Shown: in pieces, positions 43,654-51,714 of the stretch | Layout of the letters: each line of letters starts with the position of its first letter | How positions within the stretch are numbered: position 1 is the stretch's first letter | NCBI GenBank assembly: GCA_963660485.1 | Contig: CAVKYH010000011.1 | Span: 1 to 62,354 of the forward strand | From: UBA6398 sp963660485 | Lineage (GTDB): Bacteria > Bacteroidota > Bacteroidia > Bacteroidales > Bacteroidaceae | Length of the DNA stretch: 62,354 nucleotides | Reading direction: 5' to 3' | Notes under the pieces: model-generated | The model's input: only the letters and a program-made list of their open reading frames with translations | Database searches by the model: none | What the model was told of the DNA's origin: nothing | Translations under genes and position numbers: made by a program

Positions 43654-44544
43654 TTATTTCAAAACTTTCACTTTTACGTTGCGATACCAAACGTCGTCTC
43701 CGTGATCTTGGAATGCAATGTAACCTTCGTGGTTATCACCGCCCATGTTGAGGAGAAGTTTGTAAGCAATTGGGAAGTCGCCATCAGCCTTGAACTTGCT
43801 GTTGTCGAGCATCTCCTTCCATTTCGGAGTCCAAAGGTGATATTCTACAACGTTTTTGCCGTTCTGGCCATGAACAACGGTTCCTTCGTAAACCATAATC
43901 TTACCAGTGTTCCATTCGCCGTAAGGTTTAGCATTCTGGGGCTTAGCAGGAATCATGTCGTAAAGGGAAGCCGACTGACGGTTGCCGTCCACGCCGAGTT
44001 GTGCGTCGGGGTGATTGCCGTTGTCGAGCACCTGATATTCCGAAGCCGACTGCCAAATGGGAAGATACTCTTCTTTGCCGTTGTTGTTGGTGGTAACTTC
44101 TTGTGCAAGATAGAGCACACCTGAATTAGCTCCCTTGGAAACTTTGTATTCAAAAGTAAGTTCGAAATTCTTGAACTTGTGGGCAAACAGAAGGTCGCCG
44201 CCGTTTACACCGCCGCCTTCGCCGTTGCCGGAACCTTTCAAATGGATTGCGCCATCGTCAACATTCCAGTCAGAACCAGCTTTGTCTTTGCCATAGCAAC
44301 GCCAACCATCAAGAGTCTTGCCGTCGAAGATTGTAATGTAACCGTCCTTGTCAACAGGAAGTTTGCTGATGTCAATCTGAGGCTTCTCAACAATAGTATA
44401 GTCGAGAGCGGCATCGGCAACAGCACTGTCGGTCTGGGCTGCACAAGAGCAACCGGAGCAACTGCATTTGCAATCACATTTTTTGTTACCGCAGGAAACG
44501 AGCAGTAGAGCGCACGCAGCTACGGTTAAGATTGTTTGTTTCAT
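43654..44544 (-). CDS. DUF1080 lipoprotein 2 with Cys-rich tether
   Basis: 296 aa. Lipobox LLVSC places lipid on Cys18. Directly after, residues 23-34 hold six cysteines (CDCKCSCSGCSC). The DUF1080 domain begins near residue 65 (ITIFDGKTLDGWRCYG) and ends with the segment FQDHGDDVWYRNVKVKVLK. It is close to copy 3 (shared QVLDNxNHPDAxLGxDGNRxSxSLYD and end), so a tandem duplication. Expected role: cutting 3-keto-glycosides at the outer or inner membrane surface. The Cys-rich tether is unusual. Confidence 0.87.
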   Translation of the reverse strand: MKQTILTVAACALLLVSCGNKKCDCKCSCSGCSCAAQTDSAVADAALDYTIVEKPQIDISKLPVDKDGYITIFDGKTLDGWRCYGKDKAGSDWNVDDGAIHLKGSGNGEGGGVNGGDLLFAHKFKNFELTFEYKVSKGANSGVLYLAQEVTTNNNGKEEYLPIWQSASEYQVLDNGNHPDAQLGVDGNRQSASLYDMIPAKPQNAKPYGEWNTGKIMVYEGTVVHGQNGKNVVEYHLWTPKWKEMLDNSKFKADGDFPIAYKLLLNMGGDNHEGYIAFQDHGDDVWYRNVKVKVLK

Positions 44545-44560
44545 GATTGTATCGTTTAGA

Positions 44561-45421
44561 TTATTTCAAAATTTTTACTTTGATGTTTTTGAACCACACG
44601 TCATCGCCGTGATCCTGGAAACCGATGAAACCTTCATGAAGGTCGCCGCCGGCATTGTTGAATGCGTGGAAAGCAGCAGGCCAAGCAGCCTCGCTGAACT
44701 TACTTGTCTGAAGAAGTTTAGTCCATTCGGGAGTCCAAAGTTTGTATTCCACAACCTTTACACCGTTCTGGAAGTGAGTAACAGTGCCGTTGTCAACACG
44801 GATAACTGTATTGTTCCATTCTCCGTAAGGTTTTTGGTTCTGAGGATTTGCGGGAATAAGGTCGTAGAGAGAACTTGACTTGCGATTGCCGTCTTTACCC
44901 AATTTTGCATCGGGGTGGTTTTCGTTGTCAAGCACTTGGCTTTCAAGACCAGAAACTACAATTGATTCTACATCGCCATTGCCGTTGGTGAGTTCCTGTG
45001 CAAGGTAGAAGATACCGGAGTTACCTGCTTTGCAAACCTTCCAGTCAATCGAAACTTCAAAATTCTTGAATTTGTGAGCGAAGATAATGTCGCCACCTTC
45101 TTTGTCTTTGCGTTTGTCTTCGGGTGTCTGGTTGCCCATGAAATGGATAGCACCGTCTTCTACAACCCAACGCGAAGGAATATAGTTCTTGGCATATCCT
45201 CTCCAGCCTTTCATTGTCTGGCCGTCAAAGATGCTGATGTATCCTTTGCTGTCAACGGGGAAATCGTAGCGGTCCCATTCTTCCGGACCTTGGAAACCCT
45301 GAGAGCAGCAAATGGTTACTACACCTTTTTTACTACTTGCTTTAGCTTTGGTCTTTGGTGTGCCGGCACTTACAGTAATTGCCATTGCCAAGCACAACGC
45401 ACTAAATAATATCTTTTTCAT
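44561..45421 (-). CDS. DUF1080 protein 3
   Basis: 286 aa with a signal peptide (about 1-20, ending VSAG). Domain marks as in copy 2: ISIFDGQTMKGWRGYA, FKNFEVSIDWKV, GNSGIFYLAQE, ESQVLDNENHPDA and the end FQDHGDDVWFKNIKVKILK. Soluble periplasmic, while copy 2 is lipid-anchored. It is 16 bases upstream of copy 2 and 26 bases after the Gfo/Idh/MocA gene in the same transcript. Confidence 0.87.
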   Translation of the reverse strand: MKKILFSALCLAMAITVSAGTPKTKAKASSKKGVVTICCSQGFQGPEEWDRYDFPVDSKGYISIFDGQTMKGWRGYAKNYIPSRWVVEDGAIHFMGNQTPEDKRKDKEGGDIIFAHKFKNFEVSIDWKVCKAGNSGIFYLAQELTNGNGDVESIVVSGLESQVLDNENHPDAKLGKDGNRKSSSLYDLIPANPQNQKPYGEWNNTVIRVDNGTVTHFQNGVKVVEYKLWTPEWTKLLQTSKFSEAAWPAAFHAFNNAGGDLHEGFIGFQDHGDDVWFKNIKVKILK

Positions 45422-45447
45422 TATAAAATTCTTTTATCGCAAAATGA

Positions 45448-46932
45448 TTACAATGTGGGAAGTTCAGGCAATGTCCAACCTTCACGGTAAACAGGCTTGA
45501 TGAGACGCTGAGCGTATTCATTGGCATTAACAGGATCGCTGTACTTGCGGTCGAATGTCGGGTGTCCGTCGTGGATTTGGAATTTGTCCTCGATGATGCT
45601 GCGGATTTGAGCATTTGCGGGAATATTGGTGAACTTCATGTTCTTGCCGTCCCACTTGAGCCACTGGTGCAACTCTTGCAAACGAACAGCTACGCAACCA
45701 ATAACGACCATTTCGTTGAGAGGTCCTGCCTCGCTGAAGTCTGAAGCACTTGGAATACGGTTTTCTGGGCTTTCTTTGCAAGCACGAATCCAGTCTTGTT
45801 GATGGTTGTCGTTCTTAACGATACGTTGCAACTCGGGAACTTTAGGATTGCGTCCTGATACCAAGAATGGGTTGTAACCATATGTACCAACAACCATGGT
45901 GTCTTTCGTTCCGTAGTAAACAGTAACGCCATTGGGATCAAACTGCTTGCCTTCGGGCATATCGAAAGGAAGTTCCGGAGTAATACCACCATCGTACCAG
46001 TTGAGAACAACGGGAGGGCATCCCATCTTCTTCATGTTGTCGCGAGCGGGGAAATGATATGTAATCTTCTCTGCGGAGGGGCAGGAATCTGTCATAAGCA
46101 TTGTGGAGCTACCAATAATTTCGTCAGGATAGCCAAGGTTCAAACCTTTTGATGCAACCTGAAGAATGTGGTTTGCCATATCGCCGAGAGCACCGCTTCC
46201 GAAATCCCACCAGCCGCGGAAGTTCCACGGAGTGTAGATAGAGTTGTAGTCGCGATATTTTGCCGGGCCTATGAATACGTCCCAATCCAAAGTGTCGGGA
46301 ATAGCCATTTTTTCTTTGGGAGTAGCAATACCTTGCGGCCAGATAGGACGGTTTGTGAATGAGTCAACGCGAGTTACTTCGCCGATTTCTCCATTCCAAA
46401 GCCAGTTGATAGCCTGACGGGTTCCTGAACTTGAAGCTCCTTGGTTACCCATCTGGGTAGCAACCTTGTATTTCTTAGCAAGCATTGTGAGCAAACGAGA
46501 CTCATATACATATAGAGTCATAGGTTTCTCAACGTATACGTGCTTGCCTGCCATGATAGCGTTAGCAGCGATAATGGTGTGAGTATGGTCGGCTGTAGCA
46601 ACCATTACTGCGTCTGCGCTATTCAGCATTTCGTCATACATCTTGCGCCAATCCTTGTAGCGTTTTGCCTTAGGATATTTGTCGAAAATGTGCTTAGCGT
46701 AGTTCCAGTCTACATCGGCAAGTCCGATGATGTTTTCTGTTTCCATTTCAGCCAAGTCAGCTGCGCCACGACCGCCGACACCAACGCCAAGAATGTTAAG
46801 TTTATCACTCGGGGATTTATGCCCATAAGTCTTGCCAAGTACAGAACTCGGCACAATGCTGGGAGCAATTATCATGCCCGCCATAGCTGCGCTTCCTTTT
46901 TTAAGGAAATCGCGTCTCGAAATTTTAGCCAT
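45448..46932 (-). CDS. Tat-exported Gfo/Idh/MocA oxidoreductase
   Basis: 494 aa. The N-terminus has a twin-arginine signal (SRRDFLKK, then a hydrophobic stretch up to about residue 32), so the protein is folded with its NAD(P) before export. Rossmann GVGVGGRGAADL follows near residue 50, and EKPMTLYVYESRLL holds the EKP motif of the family. In the Bacteroides alternative pathway such enzymes oxidise the C3 hydroxyl of glycosides. The cluster's tatA/tatC genes lie just 2-3 kb upstream. Confidence 0.92.
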   Translation of the reverse strand: MAKISRRDFLKKGSAAMAGMIIAPSIVPSSVLGKTYGHKSPSDKLNILGVGVGGRGAADLAEMETENIIGLADVDWNYAKHIFDKYPKAKRYKDWRKMYDEMLNSADAVMVATADHTHTIIAANAIMAGKHVYVEKPMTLYVYESRLLTMLAKKYKVATQMGNQGASSSGTRQAINWLWNGEIGEVTRVDSFTNRPIWPQGIATPKEKMAIPDTLDWDVFIGPAKYRDYNSIYTPWNFRGWWDFGSGALGDMANHILQVASKGLNLGYPDEIIGSSTMLMTDSCPSAEKITYHFPARDNMKKMGCPPVVLNWYDGGITPELPFDMPEGKQFDPNGVTVYYGTKDTMVVGTYGYNPFLVSGRNPKVPELQRIVKNDNHQQDWIRACKESPENRIPSASDFSEAGPLNEMVVIGCVAVRLQELHQWLKWDGKNMKFTNIPANAQIRSIIEDKFQIHDGHPTFDRKYSDPVNANEYAQRLIKPVYREGWTLPELPTL

Positions 46933-46992
46933 AACTTTTTAGGTTAGTTTGTTTTTTAGGTTATTTATTATTGTATTGATATTTGGTTTTGT

Positions 46993-48072
46993 TCAGAATT
47001 CACGCCGATGAAGCAGTCCGTAACCGTCTTTTAGGTTTCTGCGATGCTCATGTATTTCTTCGAGTGTTTCGAGATTCCCGATAGAAGGAAGTTCGTGCTT
47101 CTTGCTGTCTTCAAAGAATTTCCAGGCGTATTCAGAAGCGATAGCAGAATCACGTAGAGTAGGGAGTTGGGAGTCGAGTTTGCCTTCGTCAATACTCTTT
47201 GCGAAACGGTTGCACATCACATCTATATTCTTTCCTCCGAAAGGAAGGCGCGTAACTATAGTGTTGTTTATTCCGTGAAGGTCAACCACTGCCGTTTTGA
47301 AATCGTGGGTCATGCGTACGATTCCTTTTGTTCCTATAAGATCTACATAGGACAAGTGGGTTTGTTCTTTCGACAATTGACCATATACAAACCCTTGTGT
47401 GATGTCGAATACGATACCATTTTCAAATGTTCCGTGGCATTGCACCCACCAGGGGTCTTTATAATTCCACATTCTCACACCTTGGGAGTGCCATGTCTTG
47501 TATTCCGATTCGGCATACCAGCGTGCGATATCTACATAGTGCATGCCGCAGTCATGAAATGCGGGGCCTTCGTATTCGTGTCCTTCTCCCGGAGCAAGTC
47601 CAGGGGTCATGTGGCAAACGCGGATTATTGCAAGTTCCCCCAATTCCCCTTCGTTGATATACTGCTTCATTTTGCTGTGATACCAAGAGCTTCGAAGATA
47701 AAGGTTTACCGTGGCGAGTTTGTCGGAACTTTCAACTGCTTTTACCGATTCCCATTCTCTTTCCAAAGTATCTCCGATAGGCTTTTCCGAGATTATGTGC
47801 TTGCCGTATTCTACGGCTTTAAGAATTTGATTGTGGCGCAGGTTAGCAAGCGTGCAAAGGGCTACAGTGTCAACACTTTCGTCTTCAAATATTTCTTGTT
47901 CGTTTGCTACGACTTTTGAATTGGGCGACAACTGTTTTGCATAGTTGCGCGCGTTTTCGTCTACATCGCAAATGTAGGCCACTTCCCAATCTGGGCAAGA
48001 CTGCAAGTAGTGTAGATATTTTGCACCCATGCGGCCAAAACCGATCAGACCTATTCTTTTTTTTGAATTCAT
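46993..48072 (-). CDS. Cytoplasmic Gfo/Idh/MocA oxidoreductase
   Basis: 359 aa, no signal sequence. Rossmann motif GLIGFGRMGAKYL at the N-terminus and ISEKPIGDTLEREW (EKP motif), then the C-terminal alpha/beta domain (HDCGMHYVDIARW contains the conserved catalytic-type His/Asp pair). It is the first gene of the cluster. A cytoplasmic NAD(P)-linked enzyme could reduce the imported 3-keto sugar to the normal sugar; that assignment is inference from pathway logic. Confidence 0.9.
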   Translation of the reverse strand: MNSKKRIGLIGFGRMGAKYLHYLQSCPDWEVAYICDVDENARNYAKQLSPNSKVVANEQEIFEDESVDTVALCTLANLRHNQILKAVEYGKHIISEKPIGDTLEREWESVKAVESSDKLATVNLYLRSSWYHSKMKQYINEGELGELAIIRVCHMTPGLAPGEGHEYEGPAFHDCGMHYVDIARWYAESEYKTWHSQGVRMWNYKDPWWVQCHGTFENGIVFDITQGFVYGQLSKEQTHLSYVDLIGTKGIVRMTHDFKTAVVDLHGINNTIVTRLPFGGKNIDVMCNRFAKSIDEGKLDSQLPTLRDSAIASEYAWKFFEDSKKHELPSIGNLETLEEIHEHRRNLKDGYGLLHRREF

Positions 48073-48163
48073 CGTTAGTATCTTTCTTTTGTCCTTTTCT
48101 GCTTGTTGCCTATACTATATAATCAAGTGTAAAAGTACTTATTTATTTTTTTATATAGTGTGT

Positions 48164-48268
48164 GGCAGATGCCTTAATTGCATCTTTTCTTTTGATTTTA
48201 AAATGTTTTTTGATTATTGCCGCTTGTAATGACACATAAGTTCTGATTTTGCGCGTAGTTTTTGACGA
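48164..48268. other. Gap between oxidoreductase and tatC with possible repeat vestige
   Basis: The 201-base gap 48073-48273 has a small hairpin AGATGCCTTAATTGCATCT (48167-48185) and later GTAGTTTTTGACGA, both resembling arm and linker words of the repeat family, but too decayed for a firm call. An AT-rich part (48110-48160) probably holds the promoter for the oxidoreductase cluster (TACTTTTA on the minus strand). Confidence 0.3.
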
Positions 48269-48273
48269 TTTGA

Positions 48274-49086
48274 TTAATCGTCGTCATCTTTCGGCGCAGG
48301 TCTCACGAGCAGGGCGCTGAACTCCCACAAAATGTAGATTGGAAGGAATACTGCCATTAGTGTGAACGGGTCGGAAGACGGCGTTATCACTGCGGCAACA
48401 ATCAGCAGCACTACAATTGCGTGCCGGCGGTATGTCTTGAAGAATGCGCGGTTGAGTATTCCTATTTTAGAGAGTAGTGCGGAAACGAGCGGAAGTTCAA
48501 AAATTATTCCCATCATAAACACGAGCATTAGAAAGTTGCTCATGTAGGAGTCGAGGGATAGCTGGTTTGTTATCTCCGGGCTAATTTGATAGGTATAAAG
48601 AAAACGGAGCGTAAGCGGGAATACAAGGGCGTATCCCACGAAGCAGCCGAGAAAGAACATCACTGTGCCGAAAATGAAAGCCTTTTCCGTGCGTCGTCTC
48701 TCGTTTTTGTAAAGTGCCGGGCATACAAATCGCCAGATTTCAAACACGATGTAGGGAAACGCCACGAGCAGCGCGAACCAGAACGACAGCGAAACTTGCA
48801 GGAAAAACTGCGAGGGGAGTTTTATGTTTATGATGCTAACGTTGAATTGCTCTGTGAAATTGTCGGGGGCGAGCGGAACGATAGAACTTAGTTTGGCAAG
48901 ATAGCGATAAAGAAAGAAGTCGTTGCGACACGGAGCCATTATCACGTGGTCGAAGAGCCATGGAATAAAGGCAAAACCGCCTACCACCAATATGGCAATG
49001 GCGATAAACGATCTTACAAGCATCCATCTTAACGCCTCAAGATGATCCCAAAACGTCATTTCCTGAAGTTCGGTGTTTTGCTCCAT
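48274..49086 (-). CDS. tatC: Sec-independent protein translocase TatC
   Basis: 270 aa from the Met 8 bases after the tatA stop; a frame starting at 49155 would overlap tatA by over 60 bases. Six membrane helices and the conserved signal-binding N-terminus MTFWDHLEALRW (the HLEELR motif). TatC recognises twin-arginine signals. Only TatA and TatC are present, a minimal system as is usual in Bacteroidota. A Tat-dependent oxidoreductase lies nearby, in the same orientation. Confidence 0.96.
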   Translation of the reverse strand: MEQNTELQEMTFWDHLEALRWMLVRSFIAIAILVVGGFAFIPWLFDHVIMAPCRNDFFLYRYLAKLSSIVPLAPDNFTEQFNVSIINIKLPSQFFLQVSLSFWFALLVAFPYIVFEIWRFVCPALYKNERRRTEKAFIFGTVMFFLGCFVGYALVFPLTLRFLYTYQISPEITNQLSLDSYMSNFLMLVFMMGIIFELPLVSALLSKIGILNRAFFKTYRRHAIVVLLIVAAVITPSSDPFTLMAVFLPIYILWEFSALLVRPAPKDDDD

Positions 49087-49093
49087 TTCTTTT

Positions 49094-49309
49094 TCAGTCT
49101 TCTTTTGTTTTGTTGCTTTCGGCGTCGTCTTTCTTTTCGTCGTCGATTTGCACATCTTTTTTGATTTCTTCTTCCACGCCGTTCATGCCGCGTTTAAAGT
49201 CGCGTATTCCTTTGCCTACGCCGTGCATGAGTTCGGGGAGTTTTTTCCCGCCGAAGAGGAATAGTATCACGATGGCAATAATAATAACTTCGGGCATTCC
49301 TAAGTTCAT
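49094..49309 (-). CDS. tatA: Sec-independent protein translocase TatA
   Basis: 71 aa: one N-terminal membrane helix (about 5-19), the hinge FGGKKLPEL, an amphipathic helix (GVGKGIRDFKRGM) and an acidic tail. It forms the pore with TatC, 7 bases downstream. It must also cover TatB's role, because no separate tatB is present. Confidence 0.95.
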   Translation of the reverse strand: MNLGMPEVIIIAIVILFLFGGKKLPELMHGVGKGIRDFKRGMNGVEEEIKKDVQIDDEKKDDAESNKTKED

Positions 49310-49375
49310 AGTGATATTGATTTGTTTGAAGGGTTGGTAAATATATGATTGCGCATATCGGTGCGCGTGTTCTCA

Positions 49376-49418
49376 AAATATGCGCTCCGCCATTTCGTGA
49401 AAGGCGAAGCGCATATTT
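49376..49418 (-). terminator. Hairpin after the SPOR gene
   Basis: AAATATGCGCT (49376-49386) pairs with AGCGCATATTT (49408-49418); an inner TCCGCC/GGCGA pairing extends it. It separates the SPOR gene from tatA. Confidence 0.7.
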
Positions 49419-49438
49419 GTATGGTTTTGTCGACGCTG

Positions 49439-49927
49439 TTAGTTGTTGCGGAGCAACCAGGCATCGGGATAAGTTCCGCGAAGTTTGTTGCGCGATGAAA
49501 CTGCCGAGCTGAGATCGTCATAGGTAGTTGCTATCACGCGATAGAACTTGCGCTGCGGATTCAGGGCAATCTGTGCCTCGTAGCCTTGGTTCTTGAGTTT
49601 TTGCTGCAAACCCTGTGCATTTGCTTTGAGGGAGAAACTTCCGCAAACCACACTGTAGTTCTTCAATCCTACGCCGTCGATAAGCGTAAGGCTTTCCGAT
49701 TTCACGTTTGCGTTTTCGGTTGAAACTGTCGGAGTGGTGGTTACAGTGGTTGTGGGCTGCGTGGGCTGCACTGCCACTGTGGTTTGCTGCGTGGGCTGCT
49801 GTTGCTCTACGGTTTGCTGTTGCTTAGCCTTTTCGTATGCTTTCTTATATGCAGATTCTTGTGATTTGCAAGAGGTGAATGCTACTGCGGTGCACAGACT
49901 CAATGCTACGGCTACATACTTTTTCAT
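49439..49927 (-). CDS. SPOR-domain lipoprotein
   Basis: 162 aa. The lipobox AFTSCKSQ places lipid on Cys20. A low-complexity Gln/Thr/Pro linker (about 35-75) follows, then a SPOR domain (about 85-160): YSVVCGSFSLKANAQGLQQKLKNQG and FYRVIATTYDDLSSAV. SPOR domains bind denuded glycan strands at the division septum. A TAACTTTG box lies on the minus strand 90 bases upstream. Confidence 0.88.
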   Translation of the reverse strand: MKKYVAVALSLCTAVAFTSCKSQESAYKKAYEKAKQQQTVEQQQPTQQTTVAVQPTQPTTTVTTTPTVSTENANVKSESLTLIDGVGLKNYSVVCGSFSLKANAQGLQQKLKNQGYEAQIALNPQRKFYRVIATTYDDLSSAVSSRNKLRGTYPDAWLLRNN

Positions 49928-50016
49928 GATGGTTTGATTGAATGCTTGTTTATTTGTGAATTAATTAGTTCGTTTGGCGGCAAGATGGCATTGTTTGTTT
50001 TGCCAAACTTGCGTTA

Positions 50017-50024
50017 CAAAGTTA
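50017..50024 (-). promoter_or_regulatory. -7 promoter box for the SPOR gene
   Basis: TAACTTTG on the minus strand, exact consensus, in a divergent gap. Confidence 0.45.
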
Positions 50025-50139
50025 CAATTTTTATTTGACATACAGTTGCTTCGGTACTAAAGAATATTAAAAGTGTGCTTAATTGTGGTTTTTTGCAATA
50101 ATTGTGGGTGGTGATGCGGGCGTTTTCGCGAAAAAAGGT

Positions 50140-50147
50140 TACTTTTG
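50140..50147 (+). promoter_or_regulatory. -7 promoter box for the YtxH group
   Basis: TACTTTTG, exact TAnnTTTG match, 33 bases before the YtxH-like start codon. Confidence 0.45.
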
Positions 50148-50180
50148 AAATCGAATAGAAACCATTTAGATTTTACAGAC

Positions 50181-50390
50181 ATGAAAGGTTTAAGCATTTT
50201 GGCAGCATTTTTGGGCGGCGCCGCTGTAGGTGCTGCGTGTGGTATCCTTTTCGCTCCCGAAAAGGGCGAAGATACTCGTGAAAGAATCATAGAAGCGTTG
50301 CACAGACGCGGCATTCGTCTCGACCGCAAGCAGATGAACGACCTCGTTGACGATATTGCCGACGAACTCAAGGCGGCCGACAACGATTGA
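50181..50390 (+). CDS. YtxH-domain protein
   Basis: 69 aa from the second in-frame Met, which gives the typical YtxH start: a glycine/alanine-rich membrane helix (LAAFLGGAAVGAACGILFAPEKGEDTRERI). The helix is followed by a charged amphipathic tail. YtxH proteins are stress-linked in Bacillus but the biochemical role is not known. It heads a four-gene envelope group with overlapping or closely spaced genes. Confidence 0.85.
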   Translation: MKGLSILAAFLGGAAVGAACGILFAPEKGEDTRERIIEALHRRGIRLDRKQMNDLVDDIADELKAADND

Positions 50391-50421
50391 TCTGCCTTTA
50401 CATTAGAATTAGGTTTTTGTA

Positions 50422-50787
50422 ATGTTCTCTACAAATCGCAATCTGAAAACCCTTGAGGAGCTTGCGGCGGAATTGAAACGCTATTTCGAGTTCCAAAAGG
50501 AATTTGTGAAATTAGAGTTCGTTTCAAAACTCATCGTATTGCTGTCTGCGCTTATACTGGGAATGATAATGTTTCTGGTAGGTGCGGTGGCATTTATATT
50601 GATAGCCTTTTGCCTTGCCTCTTTTATAGGAGACATCGCGGGGAGTCAGACTATAGGATACGCGTCGGTGGCTTTGCTGTTTGTGTTGCTGGCGGTGGTG
50701 GTTTTCCTCAACCGCAGCCGCTGGATCACAGCACCTATCGTGAGATTTTTGAGCAACCTCTTTTTAAGCGGAAACAATGAGCGGTAA
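50422..50787 (+). CDS. Phage-holin-like/DUF1469 membrane protein
   Basis: 121 aa. A charged N-terminal helix (LEELAAELKRYFEFQKEFVKLEF) leads to two long membrane helices (about 40-68 and 75-96) and a basic C-terminus. This is the Actinobacterial holin-X/DUF1469 topology found next to YtxH genes in many Bacteroidota; despite the family name there is no sign of phage here. It overlaps the next start by 11 bases. Confidence 0.8.
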   Translation: MFSTNRNLKTLEELAAELKRYFEFQKEFVKLEFVSKLIVLLSALILGMIMFLVGAVAFILIAFCLASFIGDIAGSQTIGYASVALLFVLLAVVVFLNRSRWITAPIVRFLSNLFLSGNNER

Positions 50788-51025
50788 AAAAACTACGGTG
50801 TCGCTTGACGACATATTGGCGCAGCGCGACAAGGCCTTGGCTGATGTGCGCAAGAGCAGGCGCAGAATCCGCACGCTTACGGGCAGTCTTTTCGAGCCGC
50901 CCAAAGCTGAGGGACGGTTGGGAGGCATGATAAACAATTTTGACCGTATTATGGCTGTGTACGACGGCATTATGCTCGGCACAAAGATAATACGGCGCGT
51001 AAGGGGATTTGTAAGAAGAAGATGA
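50777..51025 (+). CDS. Small basic protein of the YtxH group
   Basis: 82 aa, no recognised domain. The first half is charged and probably helical (SLDDILAQRDKALADVRKSRRRIR); the C-terminus is strongly basic (RRVRGFVRRR), suggesting contact with the membrane surface or nucleic acid. It overlaps both neighbours (11 bases before, ATGA after), so it is certainly translated as part of the group. Confidence 0.75.
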   Translation: MSGKKTTVSLDDILAQRDKALADVRKSRRRIRTLTGSLFEPPKAEGRLGGMINNFDRIMAVYDGIMLGTKIIRRVRGFVRRR

Positions 51026-51441
51026 GAAAGCTGTTTGTTGAAACCATTGCGTGCATGATGCTGGCGTTTGTGCTTGCATCGTTCACGGCGTGCCGCCAAA
51101 ACTCTTTTGACGACCAGTGTGAGCAGCAGGCGGCCGACTTCACCGAGAAGCAATGCCCCCTGAAAGTTTCGGAAGGCGTGGTGCTCGACTCCATGACCTA
51201 TTCCAGAAATCTCAAGTGCCTCAATTATCATTATACGATGAGCGGAAAAATCGACGATGCCAAACTTGTGCAGGACAATGCCAAGATGATTCGCGACGGA
51301 TTGTGCAAAACGATTGCCAATTCTGTGGAACTCAAACGGGCGAAAGACGCCGGAGTGAGTTTCCGGTATGTTTACATCTCGGCGTCGAGCCACAAAATTT
51401 TGACGATTATCACTCTGCGCAAGAACGATTACGCTGAATAA
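51022..51441 (+). CDS. Hypothetical lipoprotein of the YtxH group
   Basis: 139 aa. Lipobox ASFTACRQ puts lipid on Cys24. The mature part has two more cysteines near the start (CEQQ, CPLK) and a mixed alpha/beta pattern; no family recognised. Last gene of the group, followed by a GC-rich hairpin and a short AACCT/AGGTT stem with a T-run (51459-51486). Confidence 0.75.
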   Translation: MRKLFVETIACMMLAFVLASFTACRQNSFDDQCEQQAADFTEKQCPLKVSEGVVLDSMTYSRNLKCLNYHYTMSGKIDDAKLVQDNAKMIRDGLCKTIANSVELKRAKDAGVSFRYVYISASSHKILTIITLRKNDYAE

Positions 51442-51458
51442 ACGCCCCGCCCGGGGTG

Positions 51459-51486
51459 TAACCTTACTAGCGAGGTTGGTTTTTTA
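51459..51486 (+). terminator. Likely terminator of the YtxH group
   Basis: AACCT and AGGTT pair around TACTAGCG and are followed by GGTTTTTTA. The stem is short (5 bp). Confidence 0.5.
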
Positions 51487-51549
51487 GGATATAGGACTTT
51501 GGTAGAACAATGTCCTATGTTTTTTTTGTGCCTTTTTGAGACTTGAAAA

Positions 51550-51670
51550 ACTACATCGCATCTTGTAAAAACTATGTCAGACATAATTTAAATTCCAAGG
51601 CATCTAATTTAAATTAGATGCCTTGGAGTTTTTGCCGAAAACGCCCGGAGTTTTAAGATGTCGTATCTTG
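51550..51670. repeat. Modular palindromic repeat, copy 11 (AAGG type, convergent gap)
   Basis: CTACATCGCATCTTGTAAAAAC, TATGTCAGACAT, AATTTAAATT, the perfect 34-bp palindrome at 51594-51627 with AAGG/CCTT arms, GTTTTTGCCGA, CGCCCGGAGTTTT, AAGATGTCGTATCTT. It sits between two convergent genes. Confidence 0.92.
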
Positions 51671-51714
51671 TGGATTTTCAGTCAGATAGCGTTTGCCCGA
51701 AAATTCCGGAAATT

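Noticed and set aside
49087..49155. Longer TatC start at 49155
   Set aside because: It would overlap tatA by over 60 bases; the Met at 49086 gives the normal N-terminus before the HLEALR motif.
50422..50787. Prophage remnant because of the holin-like name
   Set aside because: No other phage gene nearby; the family is a chromosomal membrane protein group found with YtxH.
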